NCBI GenBank assembly: GCA_002293245.1
Contig: DBCV01000013.1
Span: 29,704-52,332 of the forward strand
Direction: 5' to 3'
DNA: 22,629 bases
Source of the DNA: Candidatus Saccharibacteria bacterium UBA949
Lineage (GTDB): Bacteria; Patescibacteriota; Saccharimonadia; Saccharimonadales; Saccharimonadaceae
Position numbers and translations under genes: made by a program. The notes below the pieces were generated by a model. It had not been told where the DNA came from. It did no database searches and saw only the letters and a program-made list of their open reading frames with translations. This document shows positions 7,545-14,559 of this stretch, piece after piece (position 1 is the first letter of the stretch; the number at the start of each line of letters is the position of its first letter).

Positions 7545-7573
7545 ATTTTTACCTCCTATTAATCTGTGCCTTT

Positions 7574-7582
7574 ATTATAGCA
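7574..7582 (-). promoter_or_regulatory. Extended -10 promoter of the gap operon
   Basis: TGC-TATAAT on the minus strand (-10 at 7574-7579) is an extended -10 element. No good -35 box is seen 17 bp upstream. The start would be near 7567, giving a leader of about 22 nt that contains AGGAGG before the gap ATG. Confidence 0.75.
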
Positions 7583-7605
7583 TAGCGTTTTAGGGAAGAA
7601 AAGTA

Positions 7606-7680
7606 TTGACTTTTAAGCGTGAGTGTGATACAACGAGCAGCCGAGGTGTTTTTGCGTTTTTCGCACGGATAATCTATAAT
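7606..7680 (+). promoter_or_regulatory. Two candidate promoters upstream of metG, the nearer one leaderless
   Basis: The distal pair is TTGACT (7606-7611), 17 bp, TACAAC (7629-7634), giving a leader of about 47 nt. The proximal -10 TATAAT (7675-7680) ends only 7 nt before the metG ATG at 7688, so transcription would begin at or next to the start codon. There is no Shine-Dalgarno before metG, which fits the leaderless reading. Confidence 0.65.
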
Positions 7681-7687
7681 AAGACAT

Positions 7688-9253
7688 ATGACAAAAAGTG
7701 CAAAGAAGATGTATGTGACAACGGCGATTCCGTATGTGAATGGGAGGCCGCATATTGGGCATGTGATGGATTACCTGCTGGCTGATGTGTGGGCGCGGTG
7801 GCAGAAGCAGAAGAATGGTGGCGAATTGGATTTGCGGTTTTCGGCCGGAACAGATGAACACGGTAATAAGAATGCGCAAAAAGCGCGCGAACAGGGGATG
7901 GAGCCGCAGGAATTTGCAGATAATATGTCGGCTGAGTTTGTGAAGTTGGTTGACCGATTGAACGTGGGGCACACGGACTTTGTGCGGACGACGGATGTGC
8001 GACATGTTGCGACTGTGCAGAAGATTTGGCAGAAGCTTGCGGATGCGAAGAGCCCCGACGGGCAGAGATTGATTTACAAGGGCAGCTATGAGGGGTGGTA
8101 CTGCGAGGGTTGCGAGGGGTTCGTGACGGAAAAAGAGGCAGAAGAGAACGGGTTTGTGTGTCCGGATCATAAAAAGCCGTTGGTAAAACTCAAAGAGGAG
8201 AATTATTTTTTGCGGGCGAGCGCGTTTTCGGAGCGGATTCGGGAGGCAATTGAGAGTGGTGAAATGCAGATCGTGCCGGAGTTTCGGGCGAAAGAGTTTT
8301 TGAATTTGATACGTGATGGGTTGGCAGATGTGAGCGTGACGCGGCCACGGCGCAGTTTGAGTTGGGGTGTGCCAGTTCCGGGCGACGAAGAGCAAGTGAT
8401 TTACGTGTGGATTGATGCGCTGGCCAATTACCTGACGGCAATTGGGTATCCGGATTCTGGAAATTGGGCCGATTTTTGGCCAGCCGATTTGCAGGTGATT
8501 GGCAAGGACATTTTGCGGTTTCATGCGGGGATTTGGCCGGCGATTTTGCTTGGTTTGGACCTGCCATTGCCGCGGAGGTTTTTGGTGCATGGGTATGTGA
8601 CGATTGGTGGCGAAAAGATGAGCAAGTCGATTGGAAACGTTGTGGACCCGTTTGAAATTATTGATAGGTTTGGAGTGGATGCCTTGCGGTATTACTTTTT
8701 GCGGCATATCCCGACGTTTGACGATGGCGATTTTACCTGGGAGAAGTTTGAGGCGGCGTATAATGGGGAACTGGCGAATGATTTGGGGAATTTGGTGAGC
8801 CGGGTGGCGAAGATGTGCGAGAAATACAACTTTAGTCCGAGGCCATCTTCGCAAATATCTGCTCCAAGGGGACGTTGTTCGCCCAACCTGTCGTCACAGG
8901 TGGGCGCCAACTCGCCCTCGGCCGTAGCCTGCAGGATGCCCCTTGGCCCAGATTTTGCTCAGAAGATGGATGCTTTGCGGTTTTCGGATGCAGTCGATTG
9001 GGTTTGGGGCGAGATTCAAAAGCTGAATAGATTGGTTGATGAGCGAAAGCCGTGGGTGTTGGCGAAGGACGAGGGGAAGCTCGATGAATTGCATGGGGTT
9101 TTGCGGGAGCTGTGTGAGGGGTTGATGCTGTTTGGCAAAATGCTTGCGCCGTTCTTGCCGGAGACTAGCGCGAAGGTTTTGAGTATTTTTGGGACGGATG
9201 GCGTGAAATATAGCGGTGAGATTCTGTTTCCGAAAAAGTATATGAAAGATTAG
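7688..9253 (+). CDS. metG: Methionyl-tRNA synthetase, with an in-frame palindromic insert
   Basis: The product has 521 residues, a class I enzyme that joins methionine to tRNA-Met using ATP. The HIGH motif (22-25) and KMSKS (310-314) frame the Rossmann catalytic core. A zinc knuckle of Cys139, Cys142, Cys158 and His161 (CEGC...CPDH) matches the C-C-C-H type seen in some MetRS. The helical anticodon-binding domain follows (DLGNLVSRVAKM, then ALRFSDAVDWVW and KPWVLAKDEG). Residues about 386-427 are Ser/Pro-rich, unlike the rest, and are encoded by a 127-bp inverted-repeat element (8843-8969). The frame stays open through it and the helices resume afterwards, so the enzyme is probably functional. 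No C-terminal tRNA-binding (EMAP) domain is present. The start lacks a ribosome-binding site and lies 7 nt after a -10 box. tatD follows by 3 nt. Confidence 0.95.
   Translation: MTKSAKKMYVTTAIPYVNGRPHIGHVMDYLLADVWARWQKQKNGGELDLRFSAGTDEHGNKNAQKAREQGMEPQEFADNMSAEFVKLVDRLNVGHTDFVRTTDVRHVATVQKIWQKLADAKSPDGQRLIYKGSYEGWYCEGCEGFVTEKEAEENGFVCPDHKKPLVKLKEENYFLRASAFSERIREAIESGEMQIVPEFRAKEFLNLIRDGLADVSVTRPRRSLSWGVPVPGDEEQVIYVWIDALANYLTAIGYPDSGNWADFWPADLQVIGKDILRFHAGIWPAILLGLDLPLPRRFLVHGYVTIGGEKMSKSIGNVVDPFEIIDRFGVDALRYYFLRHIPTFDDGDFTWEKFEAAYNGELANDLGNLVSRVAKMCEKYNFSPRPSSQISAPRGRCSPNLSSQVGANSPSAVACRMPLGPDFAQKMDALRFSDAVDWVWGEIQKLNRLVDERKPWVLAKDEGKLDELHGVLRELCEGLMLFGKMLAPFLPETSAKVLSIFGTDGVKYSGEILFPKKYMKD
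8843..8969. repeat. Palindromic element inserted in frame within metG
   Basis: Imperfect arms 8843-8871 and 8939-8969 match as inverted copies: CCATCTTC / GAAGATGG at the outside, then GCAAAtATCTG / CAGATTTTGC, and CCAAGGGG / CCCCTTGG at the inside. The middle carries a second hairpin, CGCCCAACCTGT / ACAGGTGGGCG with one bulged A (8880-8906). The DNA has no stop in the metG frame. Protein-coding palindromic elements of this kind are known from Rickettsia; a link to those is only by analogy. No second copy was seen in the window. Confidence 0.6.
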
Positions 9254-9256
9254 GCG

Positions 9257-10051
9257 ATGAGTGGTTCGGTATTGATTGATACGCATTGTCATATCCACGC
9301 GCGAGATTATCCGTTGGATGCGGAGGAGGCGTTGCTGAATGCGCGTGAGGCAGGTGTGACGAAAGTGGTTTGTATCGGTACGGATGCTGAGGACTCAAAA
9401 CTGGCGGTGGAGTTTGCCGAGCAGCATGACGGGGTTTATGCGACGATTGGGGTGCATCCGGCTGGTAGGATGCCCTTTTTATGCGGAATTAGTGGAGATA
9501 AAGTTGGCAGCAAGACCGTGGCGGTCGGTGAGGTTGGGTTGGATTACCACTACAAGCCGTATGACCGGGAGGCGCAGATTCGGTTGTTTGAGGAGATGCT
9601 GCAGGTGGCGATGGATGCGGGGTTGCCGGTGGTTTTTCATGTGCGGGAGGCTTTTGAAGATTTTTGGCCAGTGGTGGATGGTTTTTTGGGACGTGGACCA
9701 GGGAAGTTGCGTGGGGTGGTGCACGGGTTTTCGGAACGGTCAGCTATGGCGACGGAATGCGTGGAGAAGGCGTTAGAGCGGGGGTTTTATGTTAGCTTGA
9801 ACGGAATAGCTACGTTTTCGAAAGATAAGGACCAAATGGCGGCGTTTGCGGCTGTGCCGCAAAATCGGTTGATGTTAGAAACCGATGCGCCATTTTTGGC
9901 GCCGCCGCCATTTCGGGGCAAGCCGAATCAACCAGCCTATGTGCGGGAAATAGCGCAATTCTTGGCGGACAAGCGGGGTGTGAGCTTTGAGGAATTAGCG
10001 CGGGCGACGACCAAGAACGCAGAGGAACTGTTTGGATTCGCGAAAACCTGA
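9257..10051 (+). CDS. tatD: TatD-family metal-dependent hydrolase (DNase)
   Basis: The product is 264 residues, the usual TatD length. The metal-site motifs are DTHCHIHARD at 8-17 (HxH), GEVGLDYHYKP (catalytic Glu), FHVREAFEDF (metal His), VVHGFS (His) and LETDAPFLAPPPFRGKPN (catalytic Asp). TatD enzymes are TIM-barrel nucleases with 3'-5' exonuclease or endonuclease activity on DNA, often placed next to metG, as here. The ATG follows the metG stop by 3 nt, so translation is likely coupled. The region GVHPAGRMPFLCG is unusual for the family, and its DNA forms a terminator-like hairpin with a run of five Ts (9449-9481). Confidence 0.92.
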   Translation: MSGSVLIDTHCHIHARDYPLDAEEALLNAREAGVTKVVCIGTDAEDSKLAVEFAEQHDGVYATIGVHPAGRMPFLCGISGDKVGSKTVAVGEVGLDYHYKPYDREAQIRLFEEMLQVAMDAGLPVVFHVREAFEDFWPVVDGFLGRGPGKLRGVVHGFSERSAMATECVEKALERGFYVSLNGIATFSKDKDQMAAFAAVPQNRLMLETDAPFLAPPPFRGKPNQPAYVREIAQFLADKRGVSFEELARATTKNAEELFGFAKT

Positions 10052-10097
10052 GATAGTATAGATATGATTAGCCGCAAAAATAGCTGTAAAGGCTACC

Positions 10098-10126
10098 TTG
10101 CAAAAAGTCGGCCTCGGGTGTATAAT
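10098..10126 (+). promoter_or_regulatory. Promoter of tRNA-Lys
   Basis: -35 TTGCAA (10098-10103), 17-bp spacer, -10 TATAAT (10121-10126). The predicted start is near 10133, about 16 nt before the mature tRNA. The comEC-like gene just downstream has no promoter of its own that I can see and may be read from here. Confidence 0.75.
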
Positions 10127-10148
10127 TGGTTTCGTACAATCCCTGTAT

Positions 10149-10224
10149 GGGACGGTAGCTCAGTTGGTAGAGCACGAGGCTTTTAACCTTGGTGTCGCGG
10201 GTTCGATCCCCGCCCGTCTCACCA
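10149..10224 (+). tRNA. tRNA-Lys (anticodon UUU)
   Basis: The 76-nt cloverleaf has acceptor arms GGGACGG / CCGTCTC (one G-U pair), a D arm TAGCTCAGTTGGTAGAGCA, an anticodon loop CTTTTAA, a T arm GCGGGTTCGATCCCCGC, discriminator A and an encoded CCA. The anticodon TTT reads Lys AAA/AAG. It has its own promoter and lies 23 nt before the comEC-like start. Confidence 0.97.
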
Positions 10225-10247
10225 TTTTGGTTTGACTGGATTTTACT

Positions 10248-11888
10248 ATGCGAAAACTTTGGCGGGTGGCTGTTCGGTTTGTGCATCCGTCCTGGGCTGT
10301 CACTTGGCTGGCGGTCGGTGTTGCGGCGGGGGTGATAGCTAGTTTTGTATTCGATTTGACGGTTTTCGGCTCGATGCTTTGGCTGGCAGTCGCGGCCGTT
10401 TTTTTGTTGTTCGCGATTCTGAGACCGCAAGCCGTGATTATTGCCCTAGCTTTTTTTGCGGGATTCCTGTGCGGTGCGGTGCGGACGAATCTGGCGATTG
10501 GAGATGTACGGATTCTTGAAACCCACTACGACAAGGAGGTGATGGTGAGTGGGCATATTTATGACGATCCGGATGAGCAGGAGGGCAGTCTGGCGCTGCG
10601 GCTGAATCGGTTGCAAATTGGCAATGATTTGAATGCGGAGGTATCGGAGATTAATGCGAACCTGTATGTGACGGTTTCGGCAAAGACTAGTCCGAAGCGT
10701 GGGGATATTATTGCCGTCTCTGGGAAATTGCAGGAGGGTTTTGGGTCGTTTGCTGGTGTGATGTGGCGGTCGAACGTAGTGCAGGTTTTGACTCCCGAGC
10801 CGGGGGATTGGGCGCGACAGGCGCGGGATTGGTTTGCGGAACGAGTCAAAGCGGAGGTTAAGTCTCCGGAAGCCGATATTGGTCTTGGATACTTGTTGGG
10901 ACAAAAAAGAGGGATTTCGGTTGATGCGGAGGAGAAACTACGGATAGTTGGGCTAACTCATATGGTGGTGGCGAGCGGGTATCACCTGATGGTGATGGTG
11001 CGCTTGGCGAAACGAGGGTTTAAGAATGTGTCGCGATTTGCGGCGATTTTCGTATCTGGACTAGTGATAATATGCTTTACGGCGATTACTGGCGCGGGGC
11101 CGAGTATGATGCGGGCGGGAATCGTGGCGGGCTTGAGTTTGATTGCATGGTACTATCACCGGAAGTTCCATCCGGTTAAACTGATTCTCTTAGCGCTGGC
11201 GATAACACTGATGATGAACCCGCATTACGTAATTGACGTGGGCTGGTTATTGTCTTTTGCGTCGTTTGCGGGGATTATGATTTTGGCGCCACTGATCACG
11301 GCATATTTTTATGGTGGCAAAGGATTACGAGACGAGGACTCCCGGGAGGAATTGGAAGAATCTGATGTGCCTTTGCCGTCGTTCCATAGTGGGAAAGTCA
11401 AGACGGTGTCTAGCGCCGGGTTGAAAGCGTTTTTGCGCAAGCAGGAACGGATGGCGAAACAGGCTGGCAAGCCGAAAAAAGAGAAAGGGCCGAATTTTCT
11501 GGCGCAGATTATTATCGAGACGATGGCGGCGCAAATTTGTACTCTGCCGATTATTTTGTATTTCATAGGAGACCTATCGATGGTTGCGTTGTTTTCAAAT
11601 ATCTTGATCGGGCCAACGGTTTCGTTGACGATGGCCGCATTGTGTTTTACAGGAGCTTTTCACGCACTGGTGCCGTTTTTGAGCTTTGTGTTCGCGCGGG
11701 TCTCAGAGTTGGTTCTTGGCTATCACCTGGCGGTGATTAACTGGCTGAGCGAATTGCCTTGGGCGATGCGAGAGATGCCGATTGGTTGGGTGGGATTGGT
11801 GGCAATGTACGTGGGTATACTGCTCGCGATGGTTTTTCTGCGGGTGAGGAGTGGATATAGGTTGAGTAATGTTAATGTGATAGAATGA
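10248..11888 (+). CDS. comEC: ComEC/Rec2-like competence channel protein, lacking the metallo-beta-lactamase domain
   Basis: The product has 546 residues. Three membrane segments at the N-terminus are followed by a soluble OB-like domain (about 85-185, VSGHIYDDPDEQEG...), the position of DUF4131. Then comes the Competence domain with the hallmark THMVVASGYHLMVM (about 237-250) and many membrane segments to the end. ComEC forms the inner-membrane channel for single-stranded DNA uptake. A charged insert rich in Lys and Glu (about 360-425) interrupts the membrane domain. Family members are often 700-800 residues with a C-terminal metallo-beta-lactamase domain, absent here and not found next door. 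Only a weak ribosome-binding site precedes the ATG, 23 nt after tRNA-Lys. tsaE starts 4 nt after the stop. Confidence 0.88.
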   Translation: MRKLWRVAVRFVHPSWAVTWLAVGVAAGVIASFVFDLTVFGSMLWLAVAAVFLLFAILRPQAVIIALAFFAGFLCGAVRTNLAIGDVRILETHYDKEVMVSGHIYDDPDEQEGSLALRLNRLQIGNDLNAEVSEINANLYVTVSAKTSPKRGDIIAVSGKLQEGFGSFAGVMWRSNVVQVLTPEPGDWARQARDWFAERVKAEVKSPEADIGLGYLLGQKRGISVDAEEKLRIVGLTHMVVASGYHLMVMVRLAKRGFKNVSRFAAIFVSGLVIICFTAITGAGPSMMRAGIVAGLSLIAWYYHRKFHPVKLILLALAITLMMNPHYVIDVGWLLSFASFAGIMILAPLITAYFYGGKGLRDEDSREELEESDVPLPSFHSGKVKTVSSAGLKAFLRKQERMAKQAGKPKKEKGPNFLAQIIIETMAAQICTLPIILYFIGDLSMVALFSNILIGPTVSLTMAALCFTGAFHALVPFLSFVFARVSELVLGYHLAVINWLSELPWAMREMPIGWVGLVAMYVGILLAMVFLRVRSGYRLSNVNVIE

Positions 11889-11892
11889 GGCT

Positions 11893-12321
11893 ATGAAGAA
11901 AATTGTAAGTTCCGAAACGGACATGCTGGAATTAGGGCGAGAATTTGCCGGGAAATTGCTTGACGGCAGAGGTACGGATTCGGTTGTGGTTGAGTTGGTG
12001 GGCGATGTAGGGGCGGGCAAGACGACGTTTGTGAAGGGGTTAGCCAATGGTTTGGGTGTGGTCGGTACGGTGACCAGCCCAAGTTTTACAATAAATAAGA
12101 GATACAAGCTGGCAGATGGGCGAGTTTTGAGTCATTACGATTTCTATCGCTTGGCGGACGCGGGGATTATGGCAGAGGAATTGGAAGAAGCTTTGGCTAG
12201 TGGAGACATTGTGGTGATTGAGTGGGCAGACAGCGTAGCAAGGGTACTGCCAGATGGGCGGGTAAAGATATTGATAAAAGCGCTGGCAAATGGGGAGCGA
12301 GAAGTGGAGATTTCAGAATGA
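11893..12321 (+). CDS. tsaE: TsaE, tRNA t6A biosynthesis ATPase
   Basis: The product is 142 residues, typical for TsaE. The Walker A motif is GDVGAGKTTF (37-46, Lys43); it is followed by TSPSFTINKRY and SHYDFYRLAD, both signature stretches of the family, and EWADSV near the end. TsaE drives the turnover of the TsaB-TsaD complex that puts threonylcarbamoyl on A37 of ANN-decoding tRNAs. The gene lies 4 nt after comEC, and its stop overlaps the tsaB ATG (ATGA), so TsaE and TsaB are made together, as in many bacteria. tsaD and tsaC are not in the window. Confidence 0.95.
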   Translation: MKKIVSSETDMLELGREFAGKLLDGRGTDSVVVELVGDVGAGKTTFVKGLANGLGVVGTVTSPSFTINKRYKLADGRVLSHYDFYRLADAGIMAEELEEALASGDIVVIEWADSVARVLPDGRVKILIKALANGEREVEISE

Positions 12322-12698
12322 TGTTGTTCTTGGATACGTCGGAGTCGGTGTGCAAGGTGTGGTTGGGCGAGGACTACCATGAGTGGGAGGCGGGTCGAGA
12401 GTTGGCGGTGGGGCTATTAAGTTTTTTGCGAAAGTGCGCGGGCGACACAGAAAATTGGTGGAAAGACATCTCCGGAATTGGTTTTTTTCGCGGGCCGGGT
12501 TCATTCACTGGGCTACGGATTGGGGCGACTGTCATGAATACTCTGGCCGACGCCAATGGACTGCCGATTGTGGGGGAAGTTGGAGAAGATTGGCGAGCGA
12601 AGGCTCGGTTGCGACTGGAAAATGGCGATAACGACAGGATCGTCTTACCAGAATACGGTGCGGGGCCAAAGATTACTGCGCCGAAGAGGTTTGCGTAA
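12318..12698 (+). CDS. tsaB: TsaB, shortened (126 residues)
   Basis: The start is taken at the ATG overlapping the tsaE stop; the frame also continues upstream inside tsaE, but the family begins here with MLFLDTSESVCKVWL. The signature GFFRGPGSFTGLRIGATV is intact. Typical TsaB is about 220 residues with two ASKHA lobes; this product keeps the first lobe and a short tail (LPEYGAGPKITAPKRFA) that resembles the family C-terminus, so the second lobe is largely missing. TsaB is a scaffold that pairs with TsaD in t6A synthesis, and the dimer surface is in the first lobe, so a short form may still work. The last 26 bp overlap the 3' end of the opposite capA-like gene. Confidence 0.85.
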   Translation: MMLFLDTSESVCKVWLGEDYHEWEAGRELAVGLLSFLRKCAGDTENWWKDISGIGFFRGPGSFTGLRIGATVMNTLADANGLPIVGEVGEDWRAKARLRLENGDNDRIVLPEYGAGPKITAPKRFA

Positions 12699-13887
12699 GC
12701 CCGGCGGATGTAGCTGTCCAGTTTAGGCGTTGCTTAATTTGTTCGAGTTCGTCCGGTGTGGCGGGCTTGACGATTTTGTCGCCGTCATTTGAACCAAGGA
12801 TGTCGAACTGGTAAGTTAGTTCCAGCTCGGGCAAGTTGTTTTCGGCAATGAGTTCCATGCAGCGGTTGATATTATTCATGCAGCTGCTGGCAATTTCGGT
12901 ATATTTTTCGATAACCTCTGGTTGCATATTTGTGCTAACTGTGGCTGTTACGTCGATCAAAGCTGAACGAGCGACCTCAGTATTATACTGCTGGTCGAAC
13001 ATAAAGTTGCCGAGAGAATAGGCGATTAACTTGCCGTTGTAGGCTTCGGATGTTTGAACCCAGTGCGGGTGATCGCCGATAACCATGTCGGCGCCATAGT
13101 CGATCATTTTGCGATAGGTGGCCGTCTTGATGCTGTCTGGTGTGGCGACGTATTCGGCGCCTGTGTGCGGCATTGCGATGACGGGCAGTTTGTTTGCGTA
13201 TTTTTCTATAACGCGCAGACTTTCGTCTGGCACGACTTGGAATACACCGTGGTAGCCGCAGAAAACAATGGGCAGTGCGGCTTCTTTGGTGGAGCCGTTA
13301 TCGTAATGCAAAAGTGTTGTAAGCTTTACAACATTACATAGGCTGTCAAGTGCATTTGGGTCGTAGTGGCCAAAGTATTGAATACCAGCCCCTTGAAGAT
13401 TCTGCTCGGTTTCGGCAAAGGCTTCGGTTCCCTGATTGTCGGTATGGTTGTTGGCGAGAGTGAACGCCGTGTAGTACTTGGCTGCTTCGGGTAGGTATTC
13501 TGGGCGACAGTTGAAACTGAGTGTTTCTTCTTGGGCGTAAGAGGAAATGTCGATGCCTGATTTGAGCGGGCATTCTAGGCCGCCAATCCAGGCGTTGTAA
13601 TCTTGACGATTAAACTCGGACAGGCGAGAAAAGGGGTAGGCGAATTGCAGATCTGATGCCATGGACCAGTCGTTGATGTAGCGACCCCAAAACACATTGC
13701 CGGTGAATAGCCAGCGGGAATTGGCGGAAACTAGGGCCGGCTCTTGGGATAGCTGCTCTGGCGCGCCGTTTGAGCTAGTCTTATCTTTGCCTGAATCATT
13801 CATGAACTTGACGGTTAGGGCGCCCGCAGCGATGCCAACTCCAAGTAGCAGAACCCAGCCGACAATTGCAATAACCTTTCGTTTCAT
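12673..13887 (-). CDS. CapA/PgsA-like metallophosphatase-fold protein, membrane-anchored
   Basis: The start is set at the ATG at 13887, directly before a signal-anchor (MKRKVIAIVGWVLLLGVGIAAG); the frame extends 12 codons further, but those overlap the promoter. The product is 404 residues. After a Ser/Gly/Pro linker the PGA_cap fold shows FTGNVFWGR (61-69), GLECPL (103-108), LANNHTDNQG (144-153), MPHTGAEY (239-246) and GDHPHWVQ (271-278). Homologues include PgsA/CapA of poly-gamma-glutamate capsules and related cell-surface phosphatases. The usual first metal ligand Asp (GDxxxxR) is Asn64 here, a possible loss of one metal site. The mRNA appears leaderless (-10 box 7 nt before the ATG). It lies 41 nt after the FtsB-like gene. 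Confidence 0.85.
   Translation of the reverse strand: MKRKVIAIVGWVLLLGVGIAAGALTVKFMNDSGKDKTSSNGAPEQLSQEPALVSANSRWLFTGNVFWGRYINDWSMASDLQFAYPFSRLSEFNRQDYNAWIGGLECPLKSGIDISSYAQEETLSFNCRPEYLPEAAKYYTAFTLANNHTDNQGTEAFAETEQNLQGAGIQYFGHYDPNALDSLCNVVKLTTLLHYDNGSTKEAALPIVFCGYHGVFQVVPDESLRVIEKYANKLPVIAMPHTGAEYVATPDSIKTATYRKMIDYGADMVIGDHPHWVQTSEAYNGKLIAYSLGNFMFDQQYNTEVARSALIDVTATVSTNMQPEVIEKYTEIASSCMNNINRCMELIAENNLPELELTYQFDILGSNDGDKIVKPATPDELEQIKQRLNWTATSAGLTQTSSAQ
13315..13333. repeat. Operator-like palindrome inside the capA-like gene
   Basis: TGTTGTAA-GCT-TTACAACA, 8-bp perfect arms, identical in both arms to the core at 3047-3081 with a different spacer. It falls in codons 185-191 of the capA-like protein (CNVVKLT). 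A coding-sequence coincidence is possible; sharing all 16 arm bases with an intergenic site argues against it. Confidence 0.5.
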
Positions 13888-13894
13888 AAGCTTT

Positions 13895-13923
13895 ATTATA
13901 TATCGTGGCGGAAGAATAAGCAA
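13895..13923 (-). promoter_or_regulatory. Leaderless promoter of the capA-like gene
   Basis: -35 TTGCTT (13918-13923), 17-bp spacer, -10 TATAAT (13895-13900), then 7 nt to the ATG at 13887. The same TTGCTT-17-TATAAT pair precedes the histidine kinase at 18247. No Shine-Dalgarno is present. Confidence 0.75.
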
Positions 13924-13928
13924 GCGAC

Positions 13929-14405
13929 CTACTTGCTATTGCCGCCGAAGAGGAATTGCATCCATTGGTAGAAGTTGCTTTCAGGCTCCTGTTCAGATGC
14001 GTCGGACTCGGCATCGCCAATTGCTGGGTTTTCCCAAGATGTGGTTTCTTCGGGATTTTTGGGCAAGACCAGAAGGTTTTCGCCCTCTGCCGCAAGACCG
14101 AGACGTTCGCGAGCAGCCAGCTCCTGGTATTCTTTGCTCTGGTAGTAGTTGCGTTCATACTCGAGGGTGGCGGCTTGGAGCTCGGCGATGGTCCGTTCGC
14201 GCAACTTCTCTTCCACGCGTTTTTCTGCGGCGTAGTTTTTGTACAGCGTGGAAATGGAAGAATAAACAAAGATGCCGCCGATGATAATGCCAGCGATGGT
14301 CAAGGTGTTGCTGGTTTTGAGGTAGTCATTCTTGAGGCGGTACCAAGTTTGGCGCCACCTGGTCTTAAAGCCAGTCTTTACTTTGGTCGAATTCGTTTCG
14401 CTCAT
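13929..14405 (-). CDS. FtsB/DivIC-like septum formation protein
   Basis: The product is 158 residues with the bitopic plan of FtsB/DivIC: a basic cytoplasmic start (about 1-33), one membrane segment (about 36-53), a coiled coil rich in Glu, Arg and Leu (55-85), and the conserved ending YQELAARERLGLAAEGENLLVLP (about 93-115). A disordered acidic C-terminal tail follows, with an aromatic end (NFYQWMQFLFGG). FtsB/DivIC joins FtsL and the FtsQ/DivIB protein to switch on septal peptidoglycan synthesis. The -10 box ends 6 nt before the ATG, so the mRNA is probably leaderless. The capA-like gene follows on the same strand with its own promoter. Confidence 0.8.
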   Translation of the reverse strand: MSETNSTKVKTGFKTRWRQTWYRLKNDYLKTSNTLTIAGIIIGGIFVYSSISTLYKNYAAEKRVEEKLRERTIAELQAATLEYERNYYQSKEYQELAARERLGLAAEGENLLVLPKNPEETTSWENPAIGDAESDASEQEPESNFYQWMQFLFGGNSK

Positions 14406-14411
14406 GATTTA

Positions 14412-14436
14412 ATTATAGCATATGGCGTGCTATAAT
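14412..14436. promoter_or_regulatory. Mirror-image divergent extended -10 promoters (ftsB-like and tRNA-CAU)
   Basis: ATTATAGCA (14412-14420) and TGCTATAAT (14428-14436) are perfect inverted copies 7 bp apart. Each is a TGC-TATAAT extended -10 box, one reading left into the ftsB-like gene (ATG 6 nt away) and one reading right into the tRNA. Neither has a good -35 box. The two promoters cannot both be occupied by polymerase at once, so they should compete. Confidence 0.75.
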
Positions 14437-14470
14437 TAGAGGGCGGGCATGCCCGTGAGTGTGTGATGCG

Positions 14471-14547
14471 CGGGGGCGTAGCTCAGTGGTTAGAGCAGTC
14501 GGCTCATAACCGATTGGTCCTTGGTTCAAACCCAAGCGCCCCCACCA
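14471..14547 (+). tRNA. tRNA with CAU anticodon (elongator Met or Ile2)
   Basis: The 77-nt cloverleaf has acceptor arms GGGGGCG / CGCCCCC, a D arm TAGCTCAGTGGTTAGAGCA, anticodon loop CTCATAA on a TCGG/CCGA stem, T arm CTTGGTTCAAACCCAAG, discriminator A and an encoded CCA. CAU could be elongator Met or the lysidine-modified Ile2; the TTGGTC variable loop and D arm resemble E. coli ileX, but this is not decisive. It is not an initiator, since the acceptor is fully paired and the anticodon stem lacks the three G-C pairs. The short leader holds a 12-bp palindrome, CGGGCATGCCCG (14444-14455). Confidence 0.93.
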
Positions 14548-14559
14548 GGTTGTAAATTA

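Noticed and set aside
7613..8854. Long minus-strand frame of 413 codons opposite metG.
   Set aside because: It is rich in His, Arg and Pro, a mirror of biased codons in a clear MetRS gene.
10068..10430. Minus-strand frame of 120 codons.
   Set aside because: It runs through the tRNA-Lys gene antisense and overlaps comEC.
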